A stretch of DNA of 64,000 nucleotides from Sciurus carolinensis (taxonomy: Eukaryota; Chordata; Mammalia; Rodentia; Sciuridae): contig NC_062232.1 in assembly GCF_902686445.1 (NCBI RefSeq), forward strand, positions 14,553,105 through 14,617,104, read 5' to 3'. The notes beneath the pieces were generated by a model. The model did no database searches, was not told the DNA's origin, and saw nothing but the letters and a program-made list of their open reading frames with translations. This document shows positions 11,800 through 23,356 of the stretch, one piece after another (position 1 is the first letter of the stretch; each line of letters starts with the position of its first letter). A program made the translations under genes and the position numbers.

Positions 11800-12250
11800 T
11801 TATGGTTTCGATATTAGGTATCCCCCAAACACTCATGTTAAGACAATGCAAGAAGGTTTAGAGGAGAAATGATTGAGCTGTGAGAGCCTTAGTCCAATCA
11901 GTGAATTAATCCTCTGACAAGAATTAACTGAATGGTAACTGCAAGTTGATAGGGTGTGACTGGAGGAGGTGGATCATTGGGGAAGTGCCTTTGGAGTATA
12001 TACTTGATGAGCTGAGCTTAGTCTCTCTCTGCTTTCTGATCATCATGTGAGCTGTTTCCCTGCACTACACTCTTCCACCATGATGTTCTGCCTCACCTCA
12101 GGCTCTGAGAAAGGAGCTGGCTGTCTATGGACTGAGACCCTGAAACCATGAACCCCCAAATAAACTTCTCCTCTAAAATTATTCTTGTCAGGTCTTTTAG
12201 TCACAGTAACAAAAAAAAAAAAAAAAAAAAAAAAACTGACTAAAACACGG
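11800..12250 (+). mobile_element. Solo LTR, MaLR-like
   Basis: Its layout is like a MaLR LTR: a TATGGTTTCGATATTAGG start, a TATA-like GAGTATATACTT near 11995, a TTCCACCATGATGTTCTGCC block, AATAAACTT near 12160-12168 as polyadenylation signal, then GTCTTTTAGTCACAGTAAC, an A-run of about 27 bases and CTGACTAAAACA. The long A-run sits inside the LTR end and probably expanded from a short one. The subfamily is unknown and the LTR assignment is inferred from layout. Confidence 0.45.
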
Positions 12251-13860
12251 TGTCTGGTAATGCAGGCATCCTCCCTGGACATAGATTAGAGTAGGAGAGG
12301 ATGAAGAGTGGAATTGGAGAGCAAATGAAAGATATCCAGCCCACATTGCAATCCCAAGGAACATCATAAGCCCTCAGAATAAGGAAGAGTAGCATTTGAA
12401 AATTCTACCCTGTAATTTCCCTCTGTTCCTTGCGGTTGAGACCACCTGCCTGAAAGCATGATGAACTTTTTCAAAGTTCTCTAATCCTCTCCAGAGGGTT
12501 CCATTGCCGAAACACCCAGAAACAGACCCACCTTCTACACTCACCATTCCATTCTGCACCTTTTTCACTAACCCATTATTCTGGTTTGTATATGAGTCCA
12601 AAGGAAAATCATTTTCCAATCTGTTTTCTCCTAACTTTGGTGTTTATAACCTCTTCAACTCCATGTAATAATTTTGATAAAAACAGATCTTTTTTCTGCT
12701 TTATTGAGATATTATTGACAAATAACATTTCACTTCACAGAGGAAGTCATGAATATTTTCAGGGTGCTTCTCAGACAGACTTTGGGGACTAAGACTTTCA
12801 GAGCAAGAAATGGACTGAGTGACACTTGTAGTTGGAGTGAGTAGAAGTCGAGGCAAGGACTAACAAGTTTCACTGTCTCATCCTGCTTCTTAGAAAAGTG
12901 TGAGCATCATTAGCACTTTGACAAACTTGGTCTAGGCTTCTGGGTTTTTGTTGTTGGTGGTGGTTGGTTTGAGGGGAGTGTATTTGGCATTTTTATTACA
13001 AGCACACAAAGTCATGTTGCCTTCTAGAACTATCTTATTATCTCAAAAAAATAGCAGTACGAAAATGTAAACCCCTGAAAAACAGAGGAATTCTACTCTG
13101 TATATGCAACTAAATTTGAAAAGCATCTCTCAATGCATTCCCACCATTCAGAAATATCAATGACAATGTAGTTTCCGATTGACTCCTAAGAGAGTTTACA
13201 GGGTATGATTTATAAACTAATTTAAGTATAATAATCTTCTGGAATAGAAAAATAAGTAATTCCAACAAAGAAAATGAATATGGAAAACTACTATTTGTAC
13301 CATCAAAGCACAATAGAGAAGAACAATTAGGGGTTGAATGAATTACTCTCCTGTTTGCATTTAAATTCACAAAGGTACTTAGTTTGTGAAGTTACATCTA
13401 GATAAGTCATTAGGGTCTCTTACAAATAAAGCATTTATCTCACAATCATATTTGAATTTTACAACTATTGATGTACAGTAAGAAGCCAAATTTAACCCAA
13501 TTCAATTATTTTAATTTTAAAATAATTCAAATTGATAAATAATTCACTTTTAAAATAGAACAAAGATAATTCCTGAGTATTATAATTGTTTCTATTCTTA
13601 CTATTAACCATTACATTTCTATGTATGATTGATATGCACAAACATCTAATAATATAGCTCCTATTTTTGTTTGAGAAAATTAAAATTATGCTCTGAAATT
13701 ATGTAAAGAAAAAAAAAGACTTGAATTCACTACCACACTTGAAGTTGTGGGTTTGCACAAAATCTGCTAACCCATACTCTTCAGAATTTTCTTTGAATTT
13801 CTAGTTTCTGGCAGGGCTGGTAGGATGGACTTAAGAAACCAAAACACAGTTTTACATGTA
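12251..13860. other. Intergenic, nothing recognised
   Basis: AT-rich DNA with only short open frames that have no recognisable domain. No named repeat that I can support. Confidence 0.4.
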
Positions 13861-13864
13861 GGAG

Positions 13865-14169
13865 GACCCAGTGATTTATTATTTCAACAAACATTAATTG
13901 AGTTCCTAGTAAACACAGGACCCTGTGTTAGATACAAGGGATGTAGTGCAAACATGACAGGAGATGTCCCAGTTATCACAGTGGAAGAGATTGACAACAA
14001 GCCAATAATGGGCGGTGTTATTCCAGGGAGTGAAAAATGCCCTGATGAAAAACATGTGATAAAAGGATAGAAAGGGACTGCATGGGTGGCTATCTTTTAT
14101 TTTATTTTTGGTACTAGGGATTGAACCCAGAGTGCTTAACCACTGAGTCACATCCCAGCCCTTCTTAGA

Positions 14170-14217
<48 letters not shown>

Positions 14218-14780
14218 TTTAGAGGTAAGGTCTTGCTGAATTGCTTAGGGGTTTGCTGAGGCTGACTTTGAACTTGAAATTCTCCTGCCTCAGCCTCCTG
14301 AGTTGCTGGGATTAGAGGTGTGTGTGCATGACTACACCCGTTTGGCTACCTTAATAGTATAATAAGAAAAGGCTTTCCAGAGGCAGTGATGTTTAAGCAA
14401 ATATCAAAACAAAGTTGGGAAGGGAAGTAAGCCATGAAAGTTTGTACAGGATGTTCCCAGCAGAGGGCATGGCAAGTGCAAAGACCCTGAGGTGATATAT
14501 TTTTACAAAATAGCAAGAAGGCCAATGTGGTTGGTCTGGAATAAGAAAAATATGGGATCAGAGGCAAAATCCAGATCATGTTGGGCTTTGTAGACATGGG
14601 AAGGCATTGAAGTTTCTCCTGAGCAAGAGGAAAACCTAGTGGAAGATTATAAGCAGAAGAATGATATGATTTAATTTGTACAGATCATTCTGGTGGCTCT
14701 GTGGAGAATAGATGATGAGGGAGCAGGGTCTAAAGTAGACACTAGAAATAGTCTAAGCAAGAAATGATGCTGGCTTTCTA
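13865..14780 (+). mobile_element. Ancient mammalian repeat (L2-like), interrupted by a B1-dID SINE
   Basis: The left part has TTCAACAAACATTAATTGAG and CACAGGACCCTGTGTTAGA. The right part (from 14347) has TTCCCAGCAGAGGGCATGGC, AAGTGCAAAGACCCTGAGGT, TTGGGCTTTGTAGACATGGG and ATCATTCTGGTGGCTCTGTG. These phrases occur in this order in a common old mammalian repeat. The 81-codon frame at 13825-14070 falls in it and is not a gene. The family name is uncertain. Confidence 0.5.
14097..14342 (-). mobile_element. B1-dID SINE with internal (TA)n and T-run
   Basis: The ID-like part (GGTACTAGGGATTGAACCCA) is followed by a (TA)n run near 14175-14200, a T-run to 14220, then the B1 part (TTGCTGAGGCTGACTTTGAA, CTGCCTCAGCCTCCTGAG). 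It is flanked by near-identical copies TGGCTATCTT (14087-14096) and TGGCTACCTT (14343-14352), read as the target-site duplication. Confidence 0.8.
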
Positions 14781-14809
14781 CAAGGGGAAACTCGAAGTAT
14801 ATTGAGAAG

Positions 14810-16888
14810 ACTCTCTTGTTCAAAAATACTTCCCAACTACTGAGTATTCAACCCAACATTAACTGTAATCACCATGCTGTGCATTAGGTCTCCAGAACTT
14901 ATTAATCCTGCATAAAGGAAACTTTGTACACTTAGACTAACATTTTCCCACTGCCTCACCCTCCAGTCTCTGGCAACCACCATTCTACTCTTTGTTTTTA
15001 TAAATTTGACTTTTTTAGCTTCCTTTTTAGATTTTACTTTTTAAAATTCTAGTGCGATCATGCAGTATTTGTCTTTCTATGCTTGGCTTATTTCACCTAG
15101 CATAATATCCTTTGGTTTCGTCTGTGTTATTGCAGATGGCAAGATTTTCTTTCTATTTTAAGGCAGAAAAATACTTGTGTGTGTGTGTGTGTCTGAGTGT
15201 GACATTGTTTTTATCCATTCATCCATGATGGATACTCAGGTTGTTTCATTATCTTGGTTATTGTGAATAATGGGCAATGAATATGGGAGTACAGCTACCT
15301 CTTTAGATTCTGATTTCATTTTCTTCAAATATGTACCCAACAATGGGATTGCTAGATAAAATGGTCGTTCTATTTTTTTTTTTTTTTTAGGAACTTTCCT
15401 TCTGTTTTCTAGATTGACTGTACCAATTTACCAACAATGTATAAGGGGTCTCTTTTTCCAACATTCTTACCAATACTTACCTTTGTCTTTTTGATAATAG
15501 CCATTCTAACAGGTATGAGGTGATATCTTCTTATGGTTTTGACTTGTATTTCCCTGATAATCGGTGATGTTGAGCACCTTTTCATATAGCCGAGGACCAT
15601 TTGTATGTCTCCATGGGAGAAATGTCTATTCAGATCCTTTGTTTATTGTTTTAGTCAGGTTATTTTTCTGCTATTGCATTATTTGGGTTTCAAACCCCTT
15701 ATCAGATATAGGCTTTGAGTATATTTTCTCCCATTCTGTAGTTATCTCTTCACTCTGTTAATTATTTCCTTTTTCTGTGCAGAAGCTTTTTGGTTGGATG
15801 CAATCCCACTTAACTATTTTTGCTTTTGTTAAGTGTATATTGGGATCATATTCAAAAAATTGTTGTCCAGACCAATGTGACGATTTTTCCCTGTGTTTTC
15901 TTCTAGTAGTTTTACGGTTTCAGGTCTTATGTTTGATTGTTGAGTTCATTTTGAGTTGATTTTGCATATGGTGTGAGGTAAGGATCCAATTTCATTCTCC
16001 AGCATGTAGATACTCAATTTCCTCAACACATTAATTGAAGAGATTATCCTTTCCTCATCATGTGGTCTTGGTACACTTGTTGAAGATCAGTTGACTATAT
16101 GTGCTTGGTTTTATTTTTGGGCTCTCTAGTCTGTTACATTGGTCTCTATGTCTGTTTTTATGCCAGACCATACCGTTTTGATTACCATAGCTTTGTAAAA
16201 TATTTTGAAATCAGGAAATGTGATGCCTCCACCTTTGCTCTTCTTTCTCAAGATTGCTTTGACTATTTGGAGTCTTTTATGGCTCCATATGGACTTTAGA
16301 TTTGATATTTCTGAAACATTCCATCGAATTTTGACAAAACTTGCACTGAATATGTAGATTGCTGTGGGTAATATGGATAATTTAACAGCATTAATTTTCC
16401 AGTCCATGAACAAAAGATATCTTTCCATTTATTTGTGTCTTCCTCAGTTTCTCTCATTAATGTTTTATAGTTTTGAACTACCAGTCTTTCACCCCCTTGG
16501 TTAAATTTATTCATAAGCGTTTTATTCTTTTGATGCTGTTGTACATGGGATTATTTTCTTAATTTCTTTTTCAAATGGTTTCCTGTTATTGTACAAAACT
16601 ACTGCTGATTTTGGTATATTCATTTTTTATCCTACAACTTTACGGAGTTCATTTATTTTAACAACTACAACATTTTTTTGGTGGCGTCTTCGAGGTTTTT
16701 TATAGATAAAATCATGTCATTTGCAGAGCCAATTTTCCTTTTTCCTTTCCAGTTTGGATGCATTTTATTTCTTTTTTCCTTCCTAATTGCTCTAGTTAGG
16801 ACGTTCAGTAGTATATTGAATAAAAATGGTGACAGTGGGCATCGTTGTCTTATTCCTGATCTTAGAAGAAAAGTTTTCATCTTTTCAC
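14810..16888 (-). mobile_element. Old LINE-1, antisense, 3' part
   Basis: The minus strand reads L1 3' UTR and ORF2. The ORF2 tail region is at 15409-15600 (RCSTSPIIREIQVKT…HLIPVRMAIIKK). A central block is at 16126-16428 (…[21 protein letters not shown]). An RT block is at 16665-16880 (LRSGIRQRCPLSPFLFNILL) with the FADD region decayed to SANDM. Many stops and shifts show considerable age. A T-run at 15371-15389 and a short (TG)n at 15175-15192 lie inside. The relic stops where the younger antisense L1 begins. Confidence 0.85.
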
Positions 16889-17192
16889 CTTTTTCCCCAT
16901 ATTTTTTATTAGTGCATTATACTTGTACATAATGATGGGATTTGTTGCTACATATTCATACATGTACACAATATAACAATATAATTTGGCCAATATCACT
17001 CCACAGCACTTCCCCCCGCTCCCCACCCTTTGGTTACTTTCCTCTACTGATCTCCCTCTGATTTTCATGAGATGCCCCCCACACCTTTCTTTTCCCTTTT
17101 CCTCTCTAACTTCTGCATATAAGAGAAAACATCCAAACTTTGACCTTCTGAGTTTGACTTACTTCACTTAACATAATAGTCTTTAATTCCAT

Positions 17193-20100
17193 CTATTTTC
17201 CTGCAAATGCCACAATTTCACTTTTCTTTTTGACCGAATAAGACTCCATTATGTATATATACCACATTTTCTTTATCCATTCATCTACTGATGGACACCT
17301 AGGCTGGTTCCATAGTTTGGCTATTGTCAATTGTGCTGCTGTAAATATGGATATACATTTATTACTGTAGAATGTTGACTTTAATTCTTTAGGATAAATA
17401 CGAAGGAGTGGTATATCTGGGTCATATGGTGGTTCCATGCCTAGTCTTTTGAGGAAACTCTGTACTGATTTCCATAGTGGTTATACTAATTTACAATATC
17501 ACCAACAGTATAAAAGTGTGCTTTTACTCCACATCTTCTCCAACATTTATTATTATTTGTATTCTTGATGACAGTCATTCTGACTGACATGGGATGTAAT
17601 CTCAGCATATTTTATTTGCATTTACCTATTGTTAATGATGTTGAACATTCTTCATATATATTTTAGCCATTTGTATTTATTCTTCTGTTTAATTCATTTG
17701 TCCATTTATTAATTGTGTAATTTGGTTTTGGTATAAAATTTTTTGAGATCTTTATTCTAGATATTAATCTCCTGTCAGAATAGTAGCTAGCAAAGATTTT
17801 TTCCCATGTTTAAAGTTCTCTCTTCACATTCCAAATTGTTTTCTTTGCTGTACAGAAGCTTTTTAATTTGATGCCATCCAACTTGTCAACTCTTGGCATT
17901 ATTTCCTAAACTTTAGGGAGTCCTATTGAAAGAGTCATTTTCTGTGGCTATATAATGGAGTGTCAACCCTATGTTTTCTTCTAGGAGTTGCATAGTTCCT
18001 GTTCTAATTCCTAGATCTTTGATCCATTTTGAGTTAATTTTTCTGCAGAGTGAGAGATAAGGGTTTAGTTTCATTCTTCAACATATGAATAACCAGTTGT
18101 CCCAGAACCATTTGCTAAAAAGGCTATCTTTTCTCCAATATATGTTTTTGGCACCTTTGTCAAGGATGAGGTGACTGCAGATGTGTGGGTTTGTTACTGT
18201 GTCTTCTATTCTGTACCATTGGTTTATGTGTCTGTTTTTATGCCAGTCATGCAGTTTTTGTTACTATAGCTCTGTAGTATAATCTGGTATTGTGATGCCT
18301 CCAGCATTGCTTTTTTGGCTTAGAGTTGCTTTGGCTATTCTGGGTCTTTTATTCTTTGAAATGAATTTTAGGACTGTTTTTTCAAGTCCTGTGAAGAATA
18401 TCATCAGTATTTTGATGGGGACTGCATTAAATCTGATATTGCTTTTGGTAGTATGGCCATTTTAACAATATAAATTCTGCATATCCATGAGCATGAGAGG
18501 TCTTTCCATCTTCTGAGTCTTCTTCAACTTCTTTCTTCGATGTTCTATAATTTTCATTGTAGAGGTCTGTCACCTCTTTGGTTAGATTTATTACTATATT
18601 TTGTCATTCCTTTTTTTTTTAGGCTATTGTGAATGGAATTGTCTTCCTGATTTCTTTCTCAGTAGATTCATTGTTTATATATAAGAAAGTTCTAAATTTT
18701 GCATGTTGATTTTGTAACCTGCTACTTTGCCAGAAATTTTTATTAGCTCTAGCAGTCTTTTGGTGGAGTATTTTGGATCTTCTAAGTATAAGGTCATATC
18801 ATCTACAAGCAGTGATAATTTGACTTCTTCCTTTCCTACTTCTATCCCTTTTATTTCCTTCTCTTGCCTAATTGCTCTGGCTAGAATTTCTAGCACTATA
18901 TTAAACAGGAGTGGTGAGAGTGGATATCCTTGTCTCAGATTTTAAGGGAAATACTTTCAAATTTTCCCCATTTACTATGAGAATGACTTTGGGTTTTTCA
19001 TATACAGCATTTATGAGGTAAGTTCCTTCTGTCCCAGGGTTATTATCATTAATAGGTGATGAATTTTCTGAGGGCCTTCTATGCAGCTATTGAGATGACT
19101 AAATTATTTCTGTCTTTAATTCTATTCATGTAATGAATTATATTTGTTGATTCGTGTTTATTAAACCATCCTTGTATATTTCAAATAAAACCAACTTGGT
19201 CATGGTGTACAATTTTCTTATGTAGTTGAACTCAATTTGCTAATGTTTTATTAAGTACTTTTGCATCTATGTTCATTAGAGATACTGGTTTGTAATTTTC
19301 TTTCCTTAATGTATCCCTATTTAGTTTTGGTATGAGTGTGATATTGGTTTCATAGAATGAATTTGGAAGTGTTTCATCCCTTTCTCTTTCATGGAATAAT
19401 TTGAGAGATCTTGGCATTAGTTCTTCTTTAAAAGTTTGGTAGAATTCAGCTGAGAATCCATCTGGTCCTGAGTTTTTCTTTGTTTGAAGCCTTTTTATTA
19501 CTGCTTCTATCTCATTATAAATTATCAATCTGTTTAGATTTTCTATGACCTCTTGATTCAGTTTTGATAGGTCATATTTGTCTAGAAATATATTCATTTC
19601 TACTAGGTTTTCCAATTTATTGGAGCATAAGTTCTCAAAATAGTCCCTAATGATCCACTGGATTTCTGTGATGTATGTGATGATTTCTCCTTTTTCATCT
19701 CTAATTTTATTAACTTGGGTTTTTTTCTATTTTTCTTTTTGTCAGTTTTAGTAAGCATTTATCAATCTTGTTTATCTTTTCAAAGAACCAACTCTTTGTT
19801 TCATTGATCATTTGTATTTTTTTTTATTCTCAAGTTTATTGATTTCCTTCCTTCTACTGGTTTTGGAATTGGCTTTTTCAAGGGCCTTGGGGTACATCAT
19901 TAGATTGTTTATTAGGAATCTTGCAGATTTTCTTATGTAGGAACTCATAGCTATAAACTTTCCTCTTAGAACTGCCTTCATGGTGTCCCAGAGGTTCTAG
20001 TGTGTTGTATCACTCTTCTCATTTGAATCTAAGAATTTTTTAATTTCTCCCTTGATTTCTTCTATCACCCATTCATTTTTCAAAAGTGTATTGTTCAAAA

Positions 20101-20480
20101 GTGTATTGTTTGTCAAATTTCTGTAGTGGTTTGTCATATTGATTTCTAATTTCATCATGATCTGATAAGATGCAAGGAATTATAACAATTTTTTTGTATT
20201 TGCTAAGAGTCACTTTGTGGCATTAAATGTGGTCTATTTTGGAAAAGATTACATGAACTGCTGAGAATAAAGTTGTCATTGGATAAAATACGCTATAGAT
20301 GTCTGTTAAGTCCATTTGATTTATAATATTTTTCAGGTTCAAAGAGTCTTTACCAAGTTTATGTCTGGATGACCTAGGTAAGAGAGGTGTATTGAAGTTA
20401 CCCAGTATTATTGTACTGGGGTCTATCCGAGGCTTCAATTTGAGTAGTGTCTCTAGTATGTAATTAGTGGTACCCACATT
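17193..20480 (-). pseudogene. L1 ORF2 relic of copy B
   Basis: The pieces in order are: endonuclease part with STIILGNFNTPLLP and FSKIDHI (20477-20223); the finger region [20 protein letters not shown] and [12 protein letters not shown] (19615-19232); the RT active site, here [10 protein letters not shown] instead of FADD (18896-18675); and the C-terminal MEPPYDPDIPLL…[11 protein letters not shown] (17438-17193). GDFN has become GNFN and FADD has become LVDD, both catalytic changes. Many frameshifts lie between pieces, so it is dead. Confidence 0.88.
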
Positions 20481-21586
20481 TGGGCCATAAATATTTATTA
20501 TTGTTATATATTCTTGTTAATTTTTTCCCTTTACCAGTATGAAATAACCTTCTTTATCTCCTCTACTTAATTTTTGAAGTCTGCTTTGTCAGATAAGAGC
20601 AGCTACTTTTGCTTGTTTTCAGGCTTCATTCCCTTGGTATATCAATTTCCATTCTTTCATTTTCAGTCTGTGACTGTCTTTGCCTGTAAAATGCATCTCT
20701 TGCAAATATATAATTGTGTCTTGTTTTTTAATCCATTCTGCCAGCCTATGTCTCTTAATTGGAGAATTGAGATCATTTATATTCAACATTCTTATAGAAA
20801 GATGTTTATTAATTCCTGATATTTTGATTTATTTATAATGTTTCATTTGGTCCTGTTTCACATTTGCTTAGCTACTCTTCAAATGATATTTGTGTATTCT
20901 GGGGTTTGTTTTTTCTTCTGTGTGGAGTGTTTCTTTAAGTTGCTGCTTATCATGGAAGGTTTTTATTGTCTTTGATTTTGAAGGATAACTTTGCTGGATG
21001 TAGTAGTCTTGGTTGATGGTTATTTTCTTTCAGGTCTTGGAACACATCATTCCAAACCCTTCTGACTTTTATAATTGTGCTGAGAAATCAGAAGTGATTC
21101 TGATTGGCTTGCCTCTGTGACCTGGCATTTTTTTCTCTTGAGGCTTTTAAAATTCTATCCTTGTTGTGTATGTTAGGCATTCTAATTATAATGTGTTGTG
21201 GAGGGATTTTATCTTTTATATTGAGGTTCTGTGTGCCTCCATATTTGGCTGTCTTTCTTATTCTGAAAGTTTGGAAATTTTTCTGTTACTATTTCCCTGA
21301 AGAGGTTATCCATTCCATTAGCCTGCATTTCACAACCCTCCTCAATTCCATTAATTCTTAAATTTGTTTCTTAATGTTGTCTCAGAGTTCTTGCACATTC
21401 TGGTCATGGTTACTTTTATCCTTCTCTTTAACACTGTCTGAATGTTCAAAGTTGGGCATTATGTCTTCCAACTCTAAGATTCTGTCTTCAGCATGGTCTT
21501 CTCTATTCTAGAGACTTTCAACTGAACACTGTATTTGATTTATTGTGTCTTTAGTTTCTAAGATTTCTGTTCTGTTTGGTTCTTTT

Positions 21587-21835
21587 TCAACATCTTATCT
21601 CCTTATTGATTTTCTCATTCATATCCCATACTGACTTCCTTAATTCATTCTGTTGTTTTTCTGTGTTCCCTTGAAATTCATTGATCATTTTTACAATGAT
21701 TCTTTTGAATTCTTTATCTGACATTTCATCCATTTCAATATCTTTGGGGTTAGGTGCTGGTGAATTATGAACTTTAGGAGGTATTGTGTCTTGTTTTTTC
21801 ATATTTCTTGTATTTCTGTGTTGGGTTTTATGCAT
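21587..21835 (-). pseudogene. L1 ORF1 N-terminal relic of copy B
   Basis: The 82-codon open segment contains MDEMSDKEFKRIIVKMINEF, the same register as EMTEREIRMYIIKMIREAN in copy A ORF1. Only the N-terminal part stays open; the coiled coil and RNA-binding part further along the minus strand are broken. The N terminus differs from copies A and D, so copy B belongs to an older subfamily. Confidence 0.75.
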
Positions 21836-22351
21836 CCATTAGTAGGGATTTCTCTTCCATTCTTACATGTAGACTTTCTTAGGGCATAGTCTTCACTTGT
21901 CAAAGTGTTCTAGAATGATGTAGATTGAGACTCCCCCCCCATAGGTGTGGTATCCACAGTCTTTCTGTAAATTATCTCTGTTTTTACTGTGGCACTACAT
22001 GTCCACCCCTAGCCATTTCTACTTGGGACCTGGTCATTAGTTTTGGTTTGTGTCCTTCTATTCTTTATATTAAAGTGTAGCAGAAGATTGAGTGTCATTA
22101 ATTTGTGTGTGTGCTATCTTTCGGTTAAGTTTAGTTTGTCAGCAGAGTCTCTAATCCGTGAACTTGTAGTATCCCTGTAGGTTCCCAACACTTCACAGAA
22201 TAGGGGGAAATAAGCAATTGCAACAACAAATACAAACAATATACATCATTAAAAGAAATACCTGGTTTATACTATGACATCTATAATGTTAATTACTACA
22301 AAAACCAGGAATGGTGTGTCAGCAATTGTCAGCAACAAAAATAATAGGTGA

Positions 22352-22469
22352 GGGGCTGGGACTGTACTTTAGTGGTAGAACACTTGCCTCACACATGTGG
22401 GGCACTGGGTTCAATACTCAGCACCACATAAAAATAAATAAAGATATTGTGTCCATCTACAACTAAAAA
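22352..22469 (+). mobile_element. ID-type SINE
   Basis: The tRNA-like body GGGGCTGGGACTGTACTTTA … GGTTCAATACTCAGCACCAC is followed by an A-rich tail. It is flanked by 18-bp copies differing at one base (AACAAAAATAATAGGTGA at 22334-22351; AACAAAAACAATAGGTGA at 22470-22487). Confidence 0.9.
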
Positions 22470-22589
22470 AACAAAAACAATAGGTGACCATGAACTAGAT
22501 CTGGCTGTAAAGCAAACAGCAGGTGTCATCTATGTCATCCATAGCAGTAATAACTGCATCTGCATTAATGATGGGGGTAGGAATTATAG

Positions 22590-22738
22590 AAACCAATGAG
22601 TTTATGATTACATGAATGTTATGAATCTAAATTGTGTACAACCACAGGAAAAAAATGATGTACCCCTTTTGTGTACAATGAATCAAAATGCAGTCTGTAA
22701 AAAATAAAATAAAATAAATAAATAATTTTTTTTTTAAA
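22590..22738 (+). mobile_element. L1 3'-end fragment
   Basis: The wording TTGTGTACAACCACAG, GATGTACCCCTTTTGTGTAC and TCAAAATGCAGTCTGTAAA, followed by (AAATA)n, matches the antisense fragment at 45540-45660. Both look like the 3' ends of squirrel L1-family insertions. Confidence 0.6.
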
Positions 22739-22757
22739 AGATGGTAAAAATACAGTG

Positions 22758-22890
22758 CAGGGCTGGGGTTGTGGTTCAGTGGTAGAGCACTTGCCTAGTA
22801 TGTGTGAGGCACTGGGTTTGATCCTCAGCAATGCATGTAAATAAATGAGTAAAATAAAGGTTCGTCAATATCTTTAAAAAATTAAAGAGT
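22758..22890 (+). mobile_element. ID-type SINE
   Basis: GGGCTGGGGTTGTGGTTCAG, GGTAGAGCACTTGCCTAGTA and GGGTTTGATCCTCAGCA with an A-rich tail. The promoter-like A and B boxes of the ancestral tRNA are recognisable but degraded. Confidence 0.88.
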
Positions 22891-23265
22891 TACAGTTCAT
22901 TAAAAGAAGATAAAATGTGATAGGAAGGTAGAAAAGGGTTCACAATTTTAAAAAGTGAACAGAGAATGTAGAAGAGATGTAGCAGATGATGGTTATAAGG
23001 AAGGAAGAGGGAAAATATGAGAAACAAAGTGAAGGGAAAGAGGATGAGAGAACCATAGAATTTGATTATTAGTAGAAGAAAAGAGAGAATGAGATATAAG
23101 AGAAGCAAGCAAAATCAATTCAAAACAAAATAAAAATATACAAACCAAAACCCCTAATCCCCAAAAAAACCCACTATGTTTAAAAAATGCTAAAAATGAG
23201 AAAAAAGAAACCTATATATATATATGTATAAATGACATATGTTCATGAACCAATCAGCACAGTAA

Positions 23266-23268
<3 letters not shown>
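22891..23268. other. Purine-rich intergenic DNA
   Basis: Strongly A/G-biased plus strand, with no gene. It could be the decayed 5' region of an antisense L1, but I cannot align it. Confidence 0.35.

Positions 23269-23270
<2 letters not shown>

Positions 23271-23352
<82 letters not shown>
23271..23352. repeat. Compound microsatellite (CT)21 then (CA)19
   Basis: An uninterrupted CT run (23271-23312), a GT step, then an uninterrupted CA run (23315-23352). Perfect long arrays like this are usually length-polymorphic. Confidence 0.98.

Positions 23353-23356
<4 letters not shown>

Larger units (their letters stand above)
16889..22200 (-). mobile_element. LINE-1 (copy B), antisense, long but decayed
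   Basis: The minus strand carries, from right to left, an ORF1 start (21835), an ORF2 endonuclease relic (about 20480-20220), RT relics (19615-19232, 18896-18675), the C-terminal domain (17438-17193) and a 3' end near 16890 with an AATAAAAAAT-type tail. The 5' boundary is unclear; about 22200 is an estimate. It abuts the older antisense L1, so it probably inserted into or next to it. Confidence 0.85.

Noticed and set aside
13825..14070. 81-codon open frame
   Set aside because: It falls inside an ancient interspersed repeat, with a SINE immediately after it.
22352..22430. tRNA-gene-like body
   Set aside because: It is an ID SINE: no proper cloverleaf end, an A-rich tail and flanking target-site duplications.
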